A DNA stretch of 64,000 nt from Bog-473 sp963840435 (GTDB lineage Bacteria; Actinomycetota; Acidimicrobiia; Acidimicrobiales; RAAP-2): NCBI GenBank assembly GCA_963840435.1, contig CAWIYY010000008.1, positions 137,943 to 201,942 of the forward strand, read 5' to 3'. Made by a program: the position numbers and the translations under genes. Position 1 is the stretch's first letter, and each line of letters begins with the position of its first letter. The notes below the pieces were generated by a model that made no database searches, had not been told where the DNA came from, and saw only the letters and a program-made list of their open reading frames with translations. Of the stretch, positions 44,789-52,854 are shown one piece after another.

Positions 44789-45309
44789 ACGACCGCGTCC
44801 TCGTTGCGGGCATCGGGAACGTCTTCCTCTCAGACGACGGATTCGGCGTCGAGGTCGCTCGCCTAATCTCGAGCCGGGTGCTCCCCGAGGGCGTCCGCGT
44901 CGAGGACTACGGGATCAGGGGCATCCACCTCGCCTACGACCTCCTCGAGGGCTACGACGCGTTGGTCCTGATGGACGCCGTCCCCATGGGAGAGCCTCCG
45001 GGGACTCTCGCGCTGATCGAACCCGAGCGGGACGACAGCCTGGCAGGGCGTTCCTCGTCCCACTCCCACGGTGGCGGCGTCCCGGCGGTCGACGCCCACA
45101 CGATGAACCCGGACGTCGTCCTCGCCACCCTGGCCCACCTCGGCGGCTCCGTCGAGCGCGTCGTCATCGTCGGATGCCAGCCCGGGGATCTCAACGAGGG
45201 CATGAGGTTGTCCTCTGCCGTCCAGGAGGCGGTCCCCGCCGCAGTCGACCTGTGTCTCGAAGTCGTTGCCGACCTTGCTCAATCCGCCGAAAGGGGAGTC
45301 CACCGATGA
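44785..45309 (+). CDS. Hydrogenase maturation protease (HyaD/HybD family)
   Basis: A 174-residue endopeptidase that removes the C-terminal propeptide of the large subunit after nickel insertion. The motifs are GIGNVFLSDDGFG, with D18 in the first metal-ligand position (Glu in HybD), D64 in LMDAVP and H104 in DAHTMNPD. A His/Ser-rich insertion (SSSHSHGGG) precedes H104 and could bind metal. GTG at 44785 overlaps the upstream stop (GTGA). It follows the unknown 482-residue protein and precedes two microprotein genes. Confidence 0.92.
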   Translation: MNDRVLVAGIGNVFLSDDGFGVEVARLISSRVLPEGVRVEDYGIRGIHLAYDLLEGYDALVLMDAVPMGEPPGTLALIEPERDDSLAGRSSSHSHGGGVPAVDAHTMNPDVVLATLAHLGGSVERVVIVGCQPGDLNEGMRLSSAVQEAVPAAVDLCLEVVADLAQSAERGVHR

Positions 45310-45410
45310 TCCGTCGATTTCTTGCTTCGCTGCTCCTGGCCGCGGTCGCAGCACTGGTGATCAAGTCGCTGCCCGACATCGCCCGCTACCTCAAGATGCG
45401 GGAAATGTGA
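45306..45410 (+). CDS. Membrane microprotein A (34 aa), DUF6893-like
   Basis: A 34-residue protein: an N-terminal basic pair, one hydrophobic helix (FLASLLLAAVAALVI) and the tail SLPDIARYLKMREM. The ATG overlaps the protease stop (ATGA), so translation is coupled. It resembles small proteins I remember as DUF6893 in actinobacterial hydrogenase loci. It would insert in the membrane with a basic cytoplasmic tail, and could anchor or couple the otherwise soluble hydrogenase. A closely related copy follows immediately. Too short for most gene callers. Confidence 0.75.
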   Translation: MIRRFLASLLLAAVAALVIKSLPDIARYLKMREM

Positions 45411-45411
45411 G

Positions 45412-45513
45412 GTGAACCTTGTCGGGTGCGTGTTCATCGCATTGATCGCCCTGGCGGTTGTCGCCCGGTCGCTTCCCGACATCCGTCGCTACATGAGAAT
45501 GCGGCGGATGTAG
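45412..45513 (+). CDS. Membrane microprotein B (33 aa), paralogue of microprotein A
   Basis: GTG at 45412 starts 1 bp after the stop of microprotein A. The product has a hydrophobic helix (LVGCVFIALIALAVVA) and the tail RSLPDIRRYMRMRRM, which matches the A copy at SLPDI.RY...R.M. The helix contains one Cys. Two tandem copies with conserved tails but different helices suggest a hetero-oligomeric membrane anchor or quinone-access element. The gene ends 5 bp before the YceI start. Confidence 0.7.
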   Translation: MNLVGCVFIALIALAVVARSLPDIRRYMRMRRM

Positions 45514-45518
45514 CTGTC

Positions 45519-46034
45519 GTGACCCGCTACTCCATCGTCCCGGACCGCTCGCAAGTGTGGATAGACGCCCGCTCCAATGTGCACCCGATCCACTCGAGTA
45601 CGAGCGGCCTCGAGGGTTACCTCGAGCTTGACTTGGCGCCATCGGGGGCGGTCGATCCGGCGGGGACGCCGGCGGGACGGCTCTCGTTGGCTGTCGACCG
45701 CCTGAAGTCGGGCAACCGCATGGAGGACCGGGAGCTGCAAAAGCGGATCGATGCCAGGAAGTTCCCCAGGATCGAGGGCCAACTGGGACAAATCACGCCG
45801 AATGGATCCGACGCCAGCTACCGGGTGAGTGGCGAAGTGACGTTTCGCGGTGTATCACGCCAGCACGAGGATCGTATGGACATCACCGCGGTGGACGACC
45901 GAACCATCCGACTGACCGGTGAATCGAGCTTCGACATCAGGGATTTCGGGATGCAGCCGCCCAAGATGCTTCTCCTCAAGGTGGAGCCGAAGGTCCAGGT
46001 GCGGGTGGAGATCTACGCAGTCAAGGACGAATAG
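45519..46034 (+). CDS. YceI-like lipid/quinone-binding protein in the hydrogenase operon
   Basis: A 171-residue YceI lipocalin-like domain (YSIVPDRSQVWIDARSNVHP, LKSGNRMEDRELQKRIDARK, VSGEVTFRGVSR, SSFDIRDFGMQPPKML). No signal peptide is visible, so it is probably cytoplasmic, unlike E. coli YceI. It shares the IDARS, LxSGN, ELT/VTFxGxxR and FDIRDF segments with the C-terminal domain of the PadR-YceI regulator at 37314. YceI proteins bind isoprenoids such as quinones, so it may shuttle or store menaquinone for the hydrogenase. The GTG start follows microprotein B. Confidence 0.82.
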   Translation: MTRYSIVPDRSQVWIDARSNVHPIHSSTSGLEGYLELDLAPSGAVDPAGTPAGRLSLAVDRLKSGNRMEDRELQKRIDARKFPRIEGQLGQITPNGSDASYRVSGEVTFRGVSRQHEDRMDITAVDDRTIRLTGESSFDIRDFGMQPPKMLLLKVEPKVQVRVEIYAVKDE

Positions 46035-46048
46035 GAGACGCAGCAGCC

Positions 46049-46339
46049 ATGTGTCTTGGAATACCGGGGCAGTTGAAGGAGATTTCGGATGCCAACGGAC
46101 ACCTGGCGCGCGTGGAGGTGTCGGGCGTGACGAGAATCGTCAACATCGGCCTGCTCGAGGACGAGGCCCTGAGGCCCGGCGACTGGGTTCTCATCCACGT
46201 GGGGTTCGCCATGTCAAAGATCGACGAGGCCGAAGCTGAACTGGCCCTGGCCTCCCTGCAGCTCATGGGCCAAGCCTACGACGACGAACTGGACGCCTTC
46301 TGGCGGTCGAAGATCTCGAGTGAAACCGGAGGTACGTGA
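46049..46339 (+). CDS. hypC: Hydrogenase assembly chaperone HypC
   Basis: A 96-residue chaperone. The essential N-terminal Met-Cys is present (MCLGIPGQ), and the core contains RIVNIGLLEDEALRPGDWVLIHVGFAMSKID. It carries the Fe(CN)2CO fragment between HypD and the large-subunit precursor. AGGAG precedes the ATG. The last base of the TGA stop is the first base of the next gene. A HypC-like domain is also fused to the protein at 50101. Confidence 0.93.
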   Translation: MCLGIPGQLKEISDANGHLARVEVSGVTRIVNIGLLEDEALRPGDWVLIHVGFAMSKIDEAEAELALASLQLMGQAYDDELDAFWRSKISSETGGT

Positions 46340-46572
46340 TGGGAGTGGTCATCGGCGTCATGGTCGGCTACGCGCTCGGATGTCGGGCCGGCCCGAACGC
46401 ATGGACCGAGTTCGAAGAGGCCTGGCACGCCATCTCCACCTCGAAGGAGGTCAGGGACTTCGCTGACGGGGCACTGGCGATTGCCCGCGATCTACTCGAG
46501 AAGAGGGTCGAGGTCATTACCGGCATCCTCGGTGCTCCGGACGACTCCTCACGTTTGCGCCCCGTGGCATAG
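46339..46572 (+). CDS. Small single-helix protein between hypC and hypD
   Basis: A 77-residue protein. ATG at 46339 has GGAGG at 6-nt spacing and overlaps the hypC stop. Residues 1-15 are hydrophobic and Gly-spaced (MGVVIGVMVGYALGCRAG), like a glycine-zipper or YtxH-type membrane anchor. The rest is an amphipathic helix (EFEEAWHAISTSKEVRDF). The function is unknown; another candidate for membrane attachment of the complex. Confidence 0.6.
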   Translation: MGVVIGVMVGYALGCRAGPNAWTEFEEAWHAISTSKEVRDFADGALAIARDLLEKRVEVITGILGAPDDSSRLRPVA

Positions 46573-46599
46573 GAGAACGCCAGGAGGGAGGGCTGACCC

Positions 46600-47739
46600 A
46601 TGAGGTTCGTCGACGAGTACAGGGACCCGACGATGGCCGGTGCGTTGGTGGCACAGGTCACCGCGCTAGCCGGTGACGACGAGTTCAAGTTCATGGAGGT
46701 GTGTGGCGGCCACACCCACACCATCTATCGGCACGGGATAGAGCACGTCCTTCCGGCGAACGTCGAGCTCGTGCACGGCCCCGGGTGCCCGGTCTGCGTC
46801 ATCCCCATGGGGCGGGTGGACGACGCCATCGCCGTCGCCCAAGAGCCCGACATCATCTTCACCTCGTTCGGCGACATGATGCGCGTGCCCGGCAGCAAAG
46901 GCAACCTGCTCGAGGCCAAGGCCGGCGGGGCGGACATCCGCTTCGTGTACTCGCCTCTCGACGCACTCCGGATCGCCATGGAGAACCCGGACCGCAGCGT
47001 GGTCTTCTTCGCCGTCGGCTTCGAGACAACCGCTCCGTCGACCGCGCTCACGCTGCTCGAAGCCAGGGCTCAGGAGGTCACGAACTTCTCTGTCTTCTCG
47101 AACCACGTGACGATCGTCCCGCCCCTCCGAGCCATCCTCGAGTCCCCGGACCTCCGTCTCGACGGGTTCCTCGGTCCCGGGCACGTCTCCACGGTCGTCG
47201 GGCAACGGCCCTACCGGTTCGTGCCCGCCGAGTACGGACTGCCGCTCGTCACCGCTGGCTTCGAGCCGCTCGACATCCTGCAGACCATCGCCATGCTGCT
47301 CACCCAGATCCGCGAGGGCCGCTGTGAGGTGGAGAATCAGTACTCCAGGGTCGTGCGCGATGCGGGCAACCCTCGCGCCCTGGCCGTGCTCGCCGAGGTC
47401 TTCGAACTCCGCCCTCACTTCGAGTGGCGGGGGTTGGGTTTCATTGCACAGAGCGGCCTCAGGCTGCGGGCGGAGTTCGCTGCCTTCGACGCCGAACTGC
47501 GTTACTCCATTCCGAATATCCGGGTAGCGGATCCCAAGGCATGCCAATGCGGCGAGGTGCTCAAGGGCGTGATCAAGCCATGGGAATGCAAGGTCTTCGG
47601 CACCGCATGCACCCCCGAGACCCCCATCGGGACCTGCATGGTCTCCTCGGAGGGCGCGTGCGCGGCGTACTACAACTTCGGCCGGATGCACCGCGAGGCT
47701 GCGGTCACGCTGGGCCGACGCAGCGGATCGCCGGCATGA
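46600..47739 (+). CDS. hypD: Hydrogenase formation protein HypD
   Basis: A 379-residue Fe-S protein on which, with HypC, the Fe(CN)2CO unit is assembled. Typical motifs are EVCGGHTH, GPGCPVCV (redox Cys pair), TSFGDMMRVPGS, GFETTAPS and GHVSTVVG. The C-terminal cluster-binding Cys set is CQCGEVLKG, WECKVFGTAC and GTCMVSSEGAC. ATG at 46600 is the first start. It overlaps hypF by 4 bp. Confidence 0.96.
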   Translation: MRFVDEYRDPTMAGALVAQVTALAGDDEFKFMEVCGGHTHTIYRHGIEHVLPANVELVHGPGCPVCVIPMGRVDDAIAVAQEPDIIFTSFGDMMRVPGSKGNLLEAKAGGADIRFVYSPLDALRIAMENPDRSVVFFAVGFETTAPSTALTLLEARAQEVTNFSVFSNHVTIVPPLRAILESPDLRLDGFLGPGHVSTVVGQRPYRFVPAEYGLPLVTAGFEPLDILQTIAMLLTQIREGRCEVENQYSRVVRDAGNPRALAVLAEVFELRPHFEWRGLGFIAQSGLRLRAEFAAFDAELRYSIPNIRVADPKACQCGEVLKGVIKPWECKVFGTACTPETPIGTCMVSSEGACAAYYNFGRMHREAAVTLGRRSGSPA

Positions 47740-50096
47740 GCGGGATGGCCACGTCGCAGGCTGCGGTGCGACTCCGCCTCCGTGTGGCCGGACTGGTCCA
47801 AGGTGTTGGATTCAGGCCCCACGTGCATCGGCTGGCCACCGAGCTCGAGCTCACCGGCCACGTCGGCAACGACACGCGGGGCGTGTTCGTTGAGATCGAG
47901 GGCCCGGAGGGAGCGGCGCAGGAATTCATGAGCCGCCTTGTCACGGATGCTCCCGGTCCGGCCCGTATCGACGACGTGTTCGCCCAGCCGATGGCGCCAA
48001 GTGGCGGTGCGGGCTTCTCCATCGTCGAGAGCCGGGGCCAGGGCACCGTCCGGACATTTGTATCACCCGACCTCGCAACCTGTGACGACTGCCTTACCGA
48101 GTTGTTCGACCCCTCGAACCGTCGGGCGCGTTATCCATTCACGAACTGCACGAACTGTGGGCCTCGCTTCACCATCACCCTCAATCTTCCCTACGACCGA
48201 CCCAATACGACGATGCGCGGATTCGCCCTGTGCGACGCCTGCGCAGCGGAGTACCACAATCCCACCGATCGTCGATTCCACGCGCAGCCGATCGCTTGCG
48301 CGACCTGCGGCCCGCGCCTATGGCTAGAGGATTCGGCCGGATCAGATCCGATCGTCGGATCGGACGCAGCCATTGCGGCCACCCAGGCGGCGCTCGCGCG
48401 TGGAGAGATCGTCGCGATCAAAGGTCTCGGCGGGTACCACCTGGCCTGCGACGCAACCTCTGACGCCGCCGTGGAGCGGCTCCGGGCCCGGAAGCATCGC
48501 TGGCAGAAGCCGTTCGCCGTCATGGCCCGTGATCTCGAAGTGATCCGCAGACTGGCCCACGTCGACCATTCGGAAGCGGACCTCCTCACATCGGCCCAGC
48601 GGCCCATTGTCCTCCTGCGCCGGCGGAGAGGCCTGGCCGAATCGGCTATCTCCGAGTTGGTGGCCCCGGGCAACCCCAGGTTGGGTGTGCTGATCCCGTA
48701 CACGCCACTGCACCATCTGCTCTTCGCCCCAGTTCCGGGATCCGGTCACCGGGCCGCGGCGCCCGACGTGCTGGTCATGACAAGTGGCAACCTCACCGAC
48801 GAGCCGATCTGCTACGAGGACGACGACGCCCGCCGACGATTGGGAACTATCGCCGACGCGTGGTTGTTGCACGATCGACCCATCCACGTCCCGTGCGACG
48901 ACTCCGTGCTCGAGGTCGACCCGGACAACGGGAACGAGTTGCCTCTGCGACGTTCACGGGGTTACGCCCCCCTGCCCCTCCGGCTCCCGTTCTCGGTGAG
49001 GCCGACGTTGGCGGTCGGGGGCGAGCTGAAGAACACGTTCTGCCTCGCATCAGGCAAGGACGCCTTCATGAGCCAGCACATCGGAGACATGGGCAGCATG
49101 GAGACGTGGGCGGCCTTCGAGCGCTCGACCCGCCAGCTCGCCGGCCTGTACGGCTTCGGGGCGCCCCAGCTGGCCGCCGATGCGCACCCCGGCTATCAGA
49201 CGAAGCGGTGGGCCGAGGCCGCTTCGTCGTCCCCGGTGGCCGAGGTACAACACCACCACGCCCACATTGCGTCGGTGATGGTCGAGAACGGGGTGCCCGT
49301 GGGCGAGCGCATCATCGGCATCGCGTTCGACGGGACGGGATTCGGGACGGACGGCACGATCTGGGGTGGGGAGGTCCTCCTGGCCGACTACGGCGGCTTC
49401 GAGCGCGTCGGGCACCTCAAGGCGGTGGCACTGCCCGGTGGCGATGCTGCAATCCGTCGGCCATGCCGCACGGCGCTGGCGCACCTGCGAGTGGCCGGAA
49501 TCGAATGGGCGGAAGACCTGCCTCCCGCGGGTGCCGTCTCGACCCGGGAGCGGGCGGTGCTGGCACGCCAGCTGGAACGCGGGACCGGGTGCGTGGCGAC
49601 GTCGAGCATGGGACGCCTCTTCGACGCGGTGAGCTCCCTGCTCGGCCTCCGCCACCAAGTGACCTACGAGGCGGAGGCGGCCCAGTGGCTGCAGTGGGCG
49701 GCCGAGGAGGCGCTGGACCAGGGCATCCCTGCCGTCCCATACCGCTTCGCCCTGACCGGCGAGGAGTTGGACCCCTCCCCCGTCCTCCGGGCACTGGTTG
49801 AGGACGTTCGACGCGGTACGAGCACCGCTGCCATGGCTGCCGGCTTTCACACCGCCGTGGCCCATGTGATCGGCGACGTAGCCGAGTGCCAGCGGGCCCG
49901 GGCGGGCATCGACGTTGTCGCCCTGAGCGGCGGCGCCTTTCAGAACACGCTGCTGCTCGTTCTCGCTCGCCACGAGCTCGAGGCACGGCATTTCCGCGTC
50001 TTGACCCATCGTGTCGTGCCGCCGAACGACGGCGGCCTCGCACTTGGACAGGCGGCGATCGCGGGCTACCGTGCCGCCCGCGGCCGGGACGGCTGA
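47736..50096 (+). CDS. hypF: Carbamoyltransferase HypF
   Basis: A 786-residue enzyme that makes the cyanide ligands from carbamoyl phosphate and passes them to HypE. Domains in order: acylphosphatase (GLVQGVGFRPHVHRLA, about residues 10-100), zinc fingers (CDDC, CTNC, CDAC and CATC pairs, about 105-185), YrdC-like domain (about 200-390) and Kae1-like domain (VQHHHAHIASVMVENG near residue 510, then GIAFDGTGFGTDG and ALSGGAFQNTLL). ATG at 47736 overlaps the hypD stop; the frame is open far upstream inside hypD. Confidence 0.96.
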   Translation: MSGMATSQAAVRLRLRVAGLVQGVGFRPHVHRLATELELTGHVGNDTRGVFVEIEGPEGAAQEFMSRLVTDAPGPARIDDVFAQPMAPSGGAGFSIVESRGQGTVRTFVSPDLATCDDCLTELFDPSNRRARYPFTNCTNCGPRFTITLNLPYDRPNTTMRGFALCDACAAEYHNPTDRRFHAQPIACATCGPRLWLEDSAGSDPIVGSDAAIAATQAALARGEIVAIKGLGGYHLACDATSDAAVERLRARKHRWQKPFAVMARDLEVIRRLAHVDHSEADLLTSAQRPIVLLRRRRGLAESAISELVAPGNPRLGVLIPYTPLHHLLFAPVPGSGHRAAAPDVLVMTSGNLTDEPICYEDDDARRRLGTIADAWLLHDRPIHVPCDDSVLEVDPDNGNELPLRRSRGYAPLPLRLPFSVRPTLAVGGELKNTFCLASGKDAFMSQHIGDMGSMETWAAFERSTRQLAGLYGFGAPQLAADAHPGYQTKRWAEAASSSPVAEVQHHHAHIASVMVENGVPVGERIIGIAFDGTGFGTDGTIWGGEVLLADYGGFERVGHLKAVALPGGDAAIRRPCRTALAHLRVAGIEWAEDLPPAGAVSTRERAVLARQLERGTGCVATSSMGRLFDAVSSLLGLRHQVTYEAEAAQWLQWAAEEALDQGIPAVPYRFALTGEELDPSPVLRALVEDVRRGTSTAAMAAGFHTAVAHVIGDVAECQRARAGIDVVALSGGAFQNTLLLVLARHELEARHFRVLTHRVVPPNDGGLALGQAAIAGYRAARGRDG

Positions 50097-50100
50097 AGGC

Positions 50101-50847
50101 GTGACGGGCGTGGGCACCATCGAGGGTCCGACGAACGGCGCTGGACCGGCCGAGGACTTGGCGCCAGCCGCCCTGGCCCTGGCCCGGCGGTTCGCCGCGG
50201 GCGGCACTCTATGGTGTGTGGCTCCGCAGTGGGCCGCCCACGCCCGTCACGTCGCCGTGGAGTTCATGCACCCGGTCATCGTGGGCAAGCGTGCGCTGCC
50301 GGCGGTGAGTGTCGACGGACCGGCGGCACCCGAGTCCGTGCGCCTGCTCTCCCGGCCCGGAGACCTCCTCCTTTGCGTAAGCACGGCGTCCGACCCGGTG
50401 GCCCGCGAGCTCATCACCCGGGCCGACGCCTGGGGCCTGACCAGTCTCTGGCTCGGTGCCGGACCGAGACCCGGGCGAGCAGGAGCCGACCCTCGCGCCG
50501 ATCACGTGGTGTGGTTGGACACCGCAGAACCGGCCCTGGCCGCGCGCTCAGGAGACCTTGTGCTGCTCTATCATCTGCTCTGGGAGCTGACTCATGTCGT
50601 CTTCGAGCATCCCGGGCTTCTCACCCAGGAGCCTGATCGCACCGAGGACGTCTGCCTGACCTGCTCGGACGAGGGCCAGGTGGCCGAGGTCCGCGCCGTC
50701 CTGGCCGGGGGACGGGTCGAAGTCCTGACAGGCGGACGGGTCGAGCAGATCGACGGCCGGCTGGTGGAGGGCCTTCGGCCCGGTGACCTCGTGTTGGTGC
50801 ACGCCGGGATCGCCGTAACCAGCCTCGCGGTAGGGGGCGCCGCATGA
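50101..50847 (+). CDS. SIS-like / HypC-like domain fusion protein
   Basis: A 248-residue protein with two parts. Residues of about 20-180 resemble an SIS-type sugar-isomerase fold (LLCVSTASDPVARELI, WGLTSLWLGAG). Residues 184-240 resemble HypC (DVCLTCSDEGQVAEV, LVEGLRPGDLVLVHAGIAV). The HypC-like Cys (C185) is internal, not at position 2, so it cannot act exactly like HypC. GTG at 50101 follows hypF by 4 bp and the stop overlaps the next SIS gene. A role in docking SIS proteins to HypD is a possible inference. Confidence 0.75.
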   Translation: MTGVGTIEGPTNGAGPAEDLAPAALALARRFAAGGTLWCVAPQWAAHARHVAVEFMHPVIVGKRALPAVSVDGPAAPESVRLLSRPGDLLLCVSTASDPVARELITRADAWGLTSLWLGAGPRPGRAGADPRADHVVWLDTAEPALAARSGDLVLLYHLLWELTHVVFEHPGLLTQEPDRTEDVCLTCSDEGQVAEVRAVLAGGRVEVLTGGRVEQIDGRLVEGLRPGDLVLVHAGIAVTSLAVGGAA

Positions 50848-51524
50848 ACGCCGAGCCGACAGGCTTCCTCTACCCCTTTATCGAGGCGGAGGAACGGGAC
50901 TCCGGCGCCCTGGTCACGGACTTGGTCATGTCGGCCCGAGGGAAGATCGAGGAGTCGGCCTCCCTGCGCTCCGAGACGCTCGCACGGTGTGACGAACAGG
51001 TGATGCACGCCGGGTTGGCGATGGCGGAGCGCTTCTCCCGGGGCGGACGGCTGTTCAGTTTCGGAAATGGGGGCAGCGCGACGGATGCCCAGGGAACGGC
51101 GGAGCTGTTTCGCCGACCCCCTCACGGATGCCCGCTTCCCGCCCTCTCGCTGGTCGACGACCAGGCGGTCCTCACCGCGCTCTCCAACGATGTGGGGTTC
51201 GAGCTTGTCTTCTCCAGACAGCTCATCGCCCATGCCGGTGAGTTCGACATGGCCCTTGGCTTCTCCACAAGTGGCGACTCGGCGGACATGCTGCGCGCTT
51301 TCAAGGAGGCGGCGCGCCGAGGCCTCCTCACGGTCGGCCTCTGCGGCTACGAGGGATCCGGCATGGCAGTGAGCGATGCCGTCCACCACTGCCTGGTCGT
51401 GCGCTCCGAGAGCGTCCACCGGATTCAGGAGGTCCAGGACGCCCTGACGCTCGCCTTGTGGGAGTCCGTCCAGCTCCACCTGCAGTTGCCCGCGCGCGAG
51501 GGCGTATCGGGACACGAGTCGTGA
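50844..51524 (+). CDS. SIS domain protein (GmhA/phosphoheptose isomerase-like)
   Basis: A 226-residue protein. The SIS signature is seen in FSFGNGGSATDAQGTAELF near residue 75, VDDQAVLTALSNDVGFELVF and GFSTSGDSADML near residue 138, as in GmhA sedoheptulose-7-phosphate isomerases. In actinobacterial hydrogenase loci GmhA-like proteins are common between maturation genes, with unknown function. It overlaps its neighbours on both sides by 4 bp, which argues for a role in maturation rather than lipopolysaccharide synthesis. Confidence 0.85.
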   Translation: MNAEPTGFLYPFIEAEERDSGALVTDLVMSARGKIEESASLRSETLARCDEQVMHAGLAMAERFSRGGRLFSFGNGGSATDAQGTAELFRRPPHGCPLPALSLVDDQAVLTALSNDVGFELVFSRQLIAHAGEFDMALGFSTSGDSADMLRAFKEAARRGLLTVGLCGYEGSGMAVSDAVHHCLVVRSESVHRIQEVQDALTLALWESVQLHLQLPAREGVSGHES

Positions 51525-52660
51525 CCGATGCCGCGCCCGAAACGGTCGCGAGCAACGGCAACGCCGCGCCGGGCGGCAAGGAGGCTGCGGTCTTCGAACG
51601 CATCGAGGCGTTCCGCCGTCGCCGGCCCCGCCTGCGCGACGAGGTCGTGACCCTGGCCCACGGAGCGGGAGGCAAAGCGTCGGCTGCCCTGCTCGACGCC
51701 GTCTTCCTCCCCGCCTTCGCGCCCGAAGACGGGGAGGGGCATCATCGGCCAGCCCAGACCGACGCCGCCCTGGTCGAGCTCCCCTCGGGTGAGCGTCTGG
51801 CCTTCAGTACGGACTCCTACGTCGTGAAGCCTCTGCGCTTCTCCGGCGGTTCCGTCGGGCACCTGGCCGTGCACGGGACGATCAACGACCTGGCCATGAT
51901 GGGGGCCCGCCCGATCGCCATCTCCGCGGCCTTCGTGCTCGAGGAGGGTATGGGGATCGACGTCTTGCGCGAGGTAGTCGCCGACATGGCCGAGGCGGCC
52001 GCCATCGCCGGAGTCCCCGTGGTCACCGGTGACACCAAGGTGGTCGACCGTGGAGCGGCAGACGGTATGTACATCACGACCGCAGGCGTCGGTATGGTCC
52101 CAGCGGGCCGTGACCTGGCCGCCGCCAGAGTCACCGTCGGCGACATCGTGCTCGTGTCGGGCACTATGGGCGACCACGGGACTGCGGTCATGCTCGCCCG
52201 GGGCGACTTGGCCCTGGAGGCGGACATCGCGTCGGACACGGCTCCGCTCCATCGCCTTGTCGAGGATCTTCTCGTAGCCGCGCCCGGCACCCGCTGGCTT
52301 CGCGACTCGACCCGCGGGGGCGTGGGCACGGTGTGCAACGAGTTGGCGCATGACGCCGACATCACGGTCCTCCTGGAAGAGGGATCCATCCCGATTCTGC
52401 CCGCCGTCGCCGCCGCCTGCGAGCTGCTGGGGATCGACCCTCTCTATGTGGCCAACGAGGGGAAGCTCGTCGCGGTGGTACCACCGGACCAGGCCGATGC
52501 GGCACTCGGAGCGCTGCGCGCCAACCCATTGGGGGCGAGTGCTGCGCGCGTCGGCGAGATCCACGCCGAGCCCCCTGGGATCGTCGTGCTCCGGACCGCC
52601 ATGGGCGGGACCCGCATCGTCGACATGCTCGTGGGCGACCCGTTGCCTCGCATTTGCTGA
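51521..52660 (+). CDS. hypE: Hydrogenase expression/formation protein HypE
   Basis: A 379-residue ATP-dependent dehydratase converting a C-terminal thiocarboxamide to thiocyanate. The PurM-like fold is evident (LAHGAGGKASAALL, AFSTDSYVVKPLRF, VHGTINDLAMMGARP, VTGDTKVVDRGAADGMY). The C-terminal motif PRIC places the modified Cys as the last residue. The N-terminal 40 residues are an extra polar extension. GTG at 51521 overlaps the SIS stop. It is the last gene of the 14-kb hydrogenase operon. Confidence 0.95.
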   Translation: MTDAAPETVASNGNAAPGGKEAAVFERIEAFRRRRPRLRDEVVTLAHGAGGKASAALLDAVFLPAFAPEDGEGHHRPAQTDAALVELPSGERLAFSTDSYVVKPLRFSGGSVGHLAVHGTINDLAMMGARPIAISAAFVLEEGMGIDVLREVVADMAEAAAIAGVPVVTGDTKVVDRGAADGMYITTAGVGMVPAGRDLAAARVTVGDIVLVSGTMGDHGTAVMLARGDLALEADIASDTAPLHRLVEDLLVAAPGTRWLRDSTRGGVGTVCNELAHDADITVLLEEGSIPILPAVAAACELLGIDPLYVANEGKLVAVVPPDQADAALGALRANPLGASAARVGEIHAEPPGIVVLRTAMGGTRIVDMLVGDPLPRIC

Positions 52661-52854
52661 CCCTTGGCCATCACTACTCCACGTGCAGGACGCGGTGAGA
52701 TGTCGAACAGTCCGAGTGGTCATAGTGGATTCCTTTCGAGCGGACGTTGCTTCCAACGTCAAGGTGTCCGCTATTGGCCCGAGCCGGAGTACTCAGGTTC
52801 GCCGACGACGGCGCGACTCTGTTCGCACTCAGGTCGTCGGATTTTGGCGAGGAA

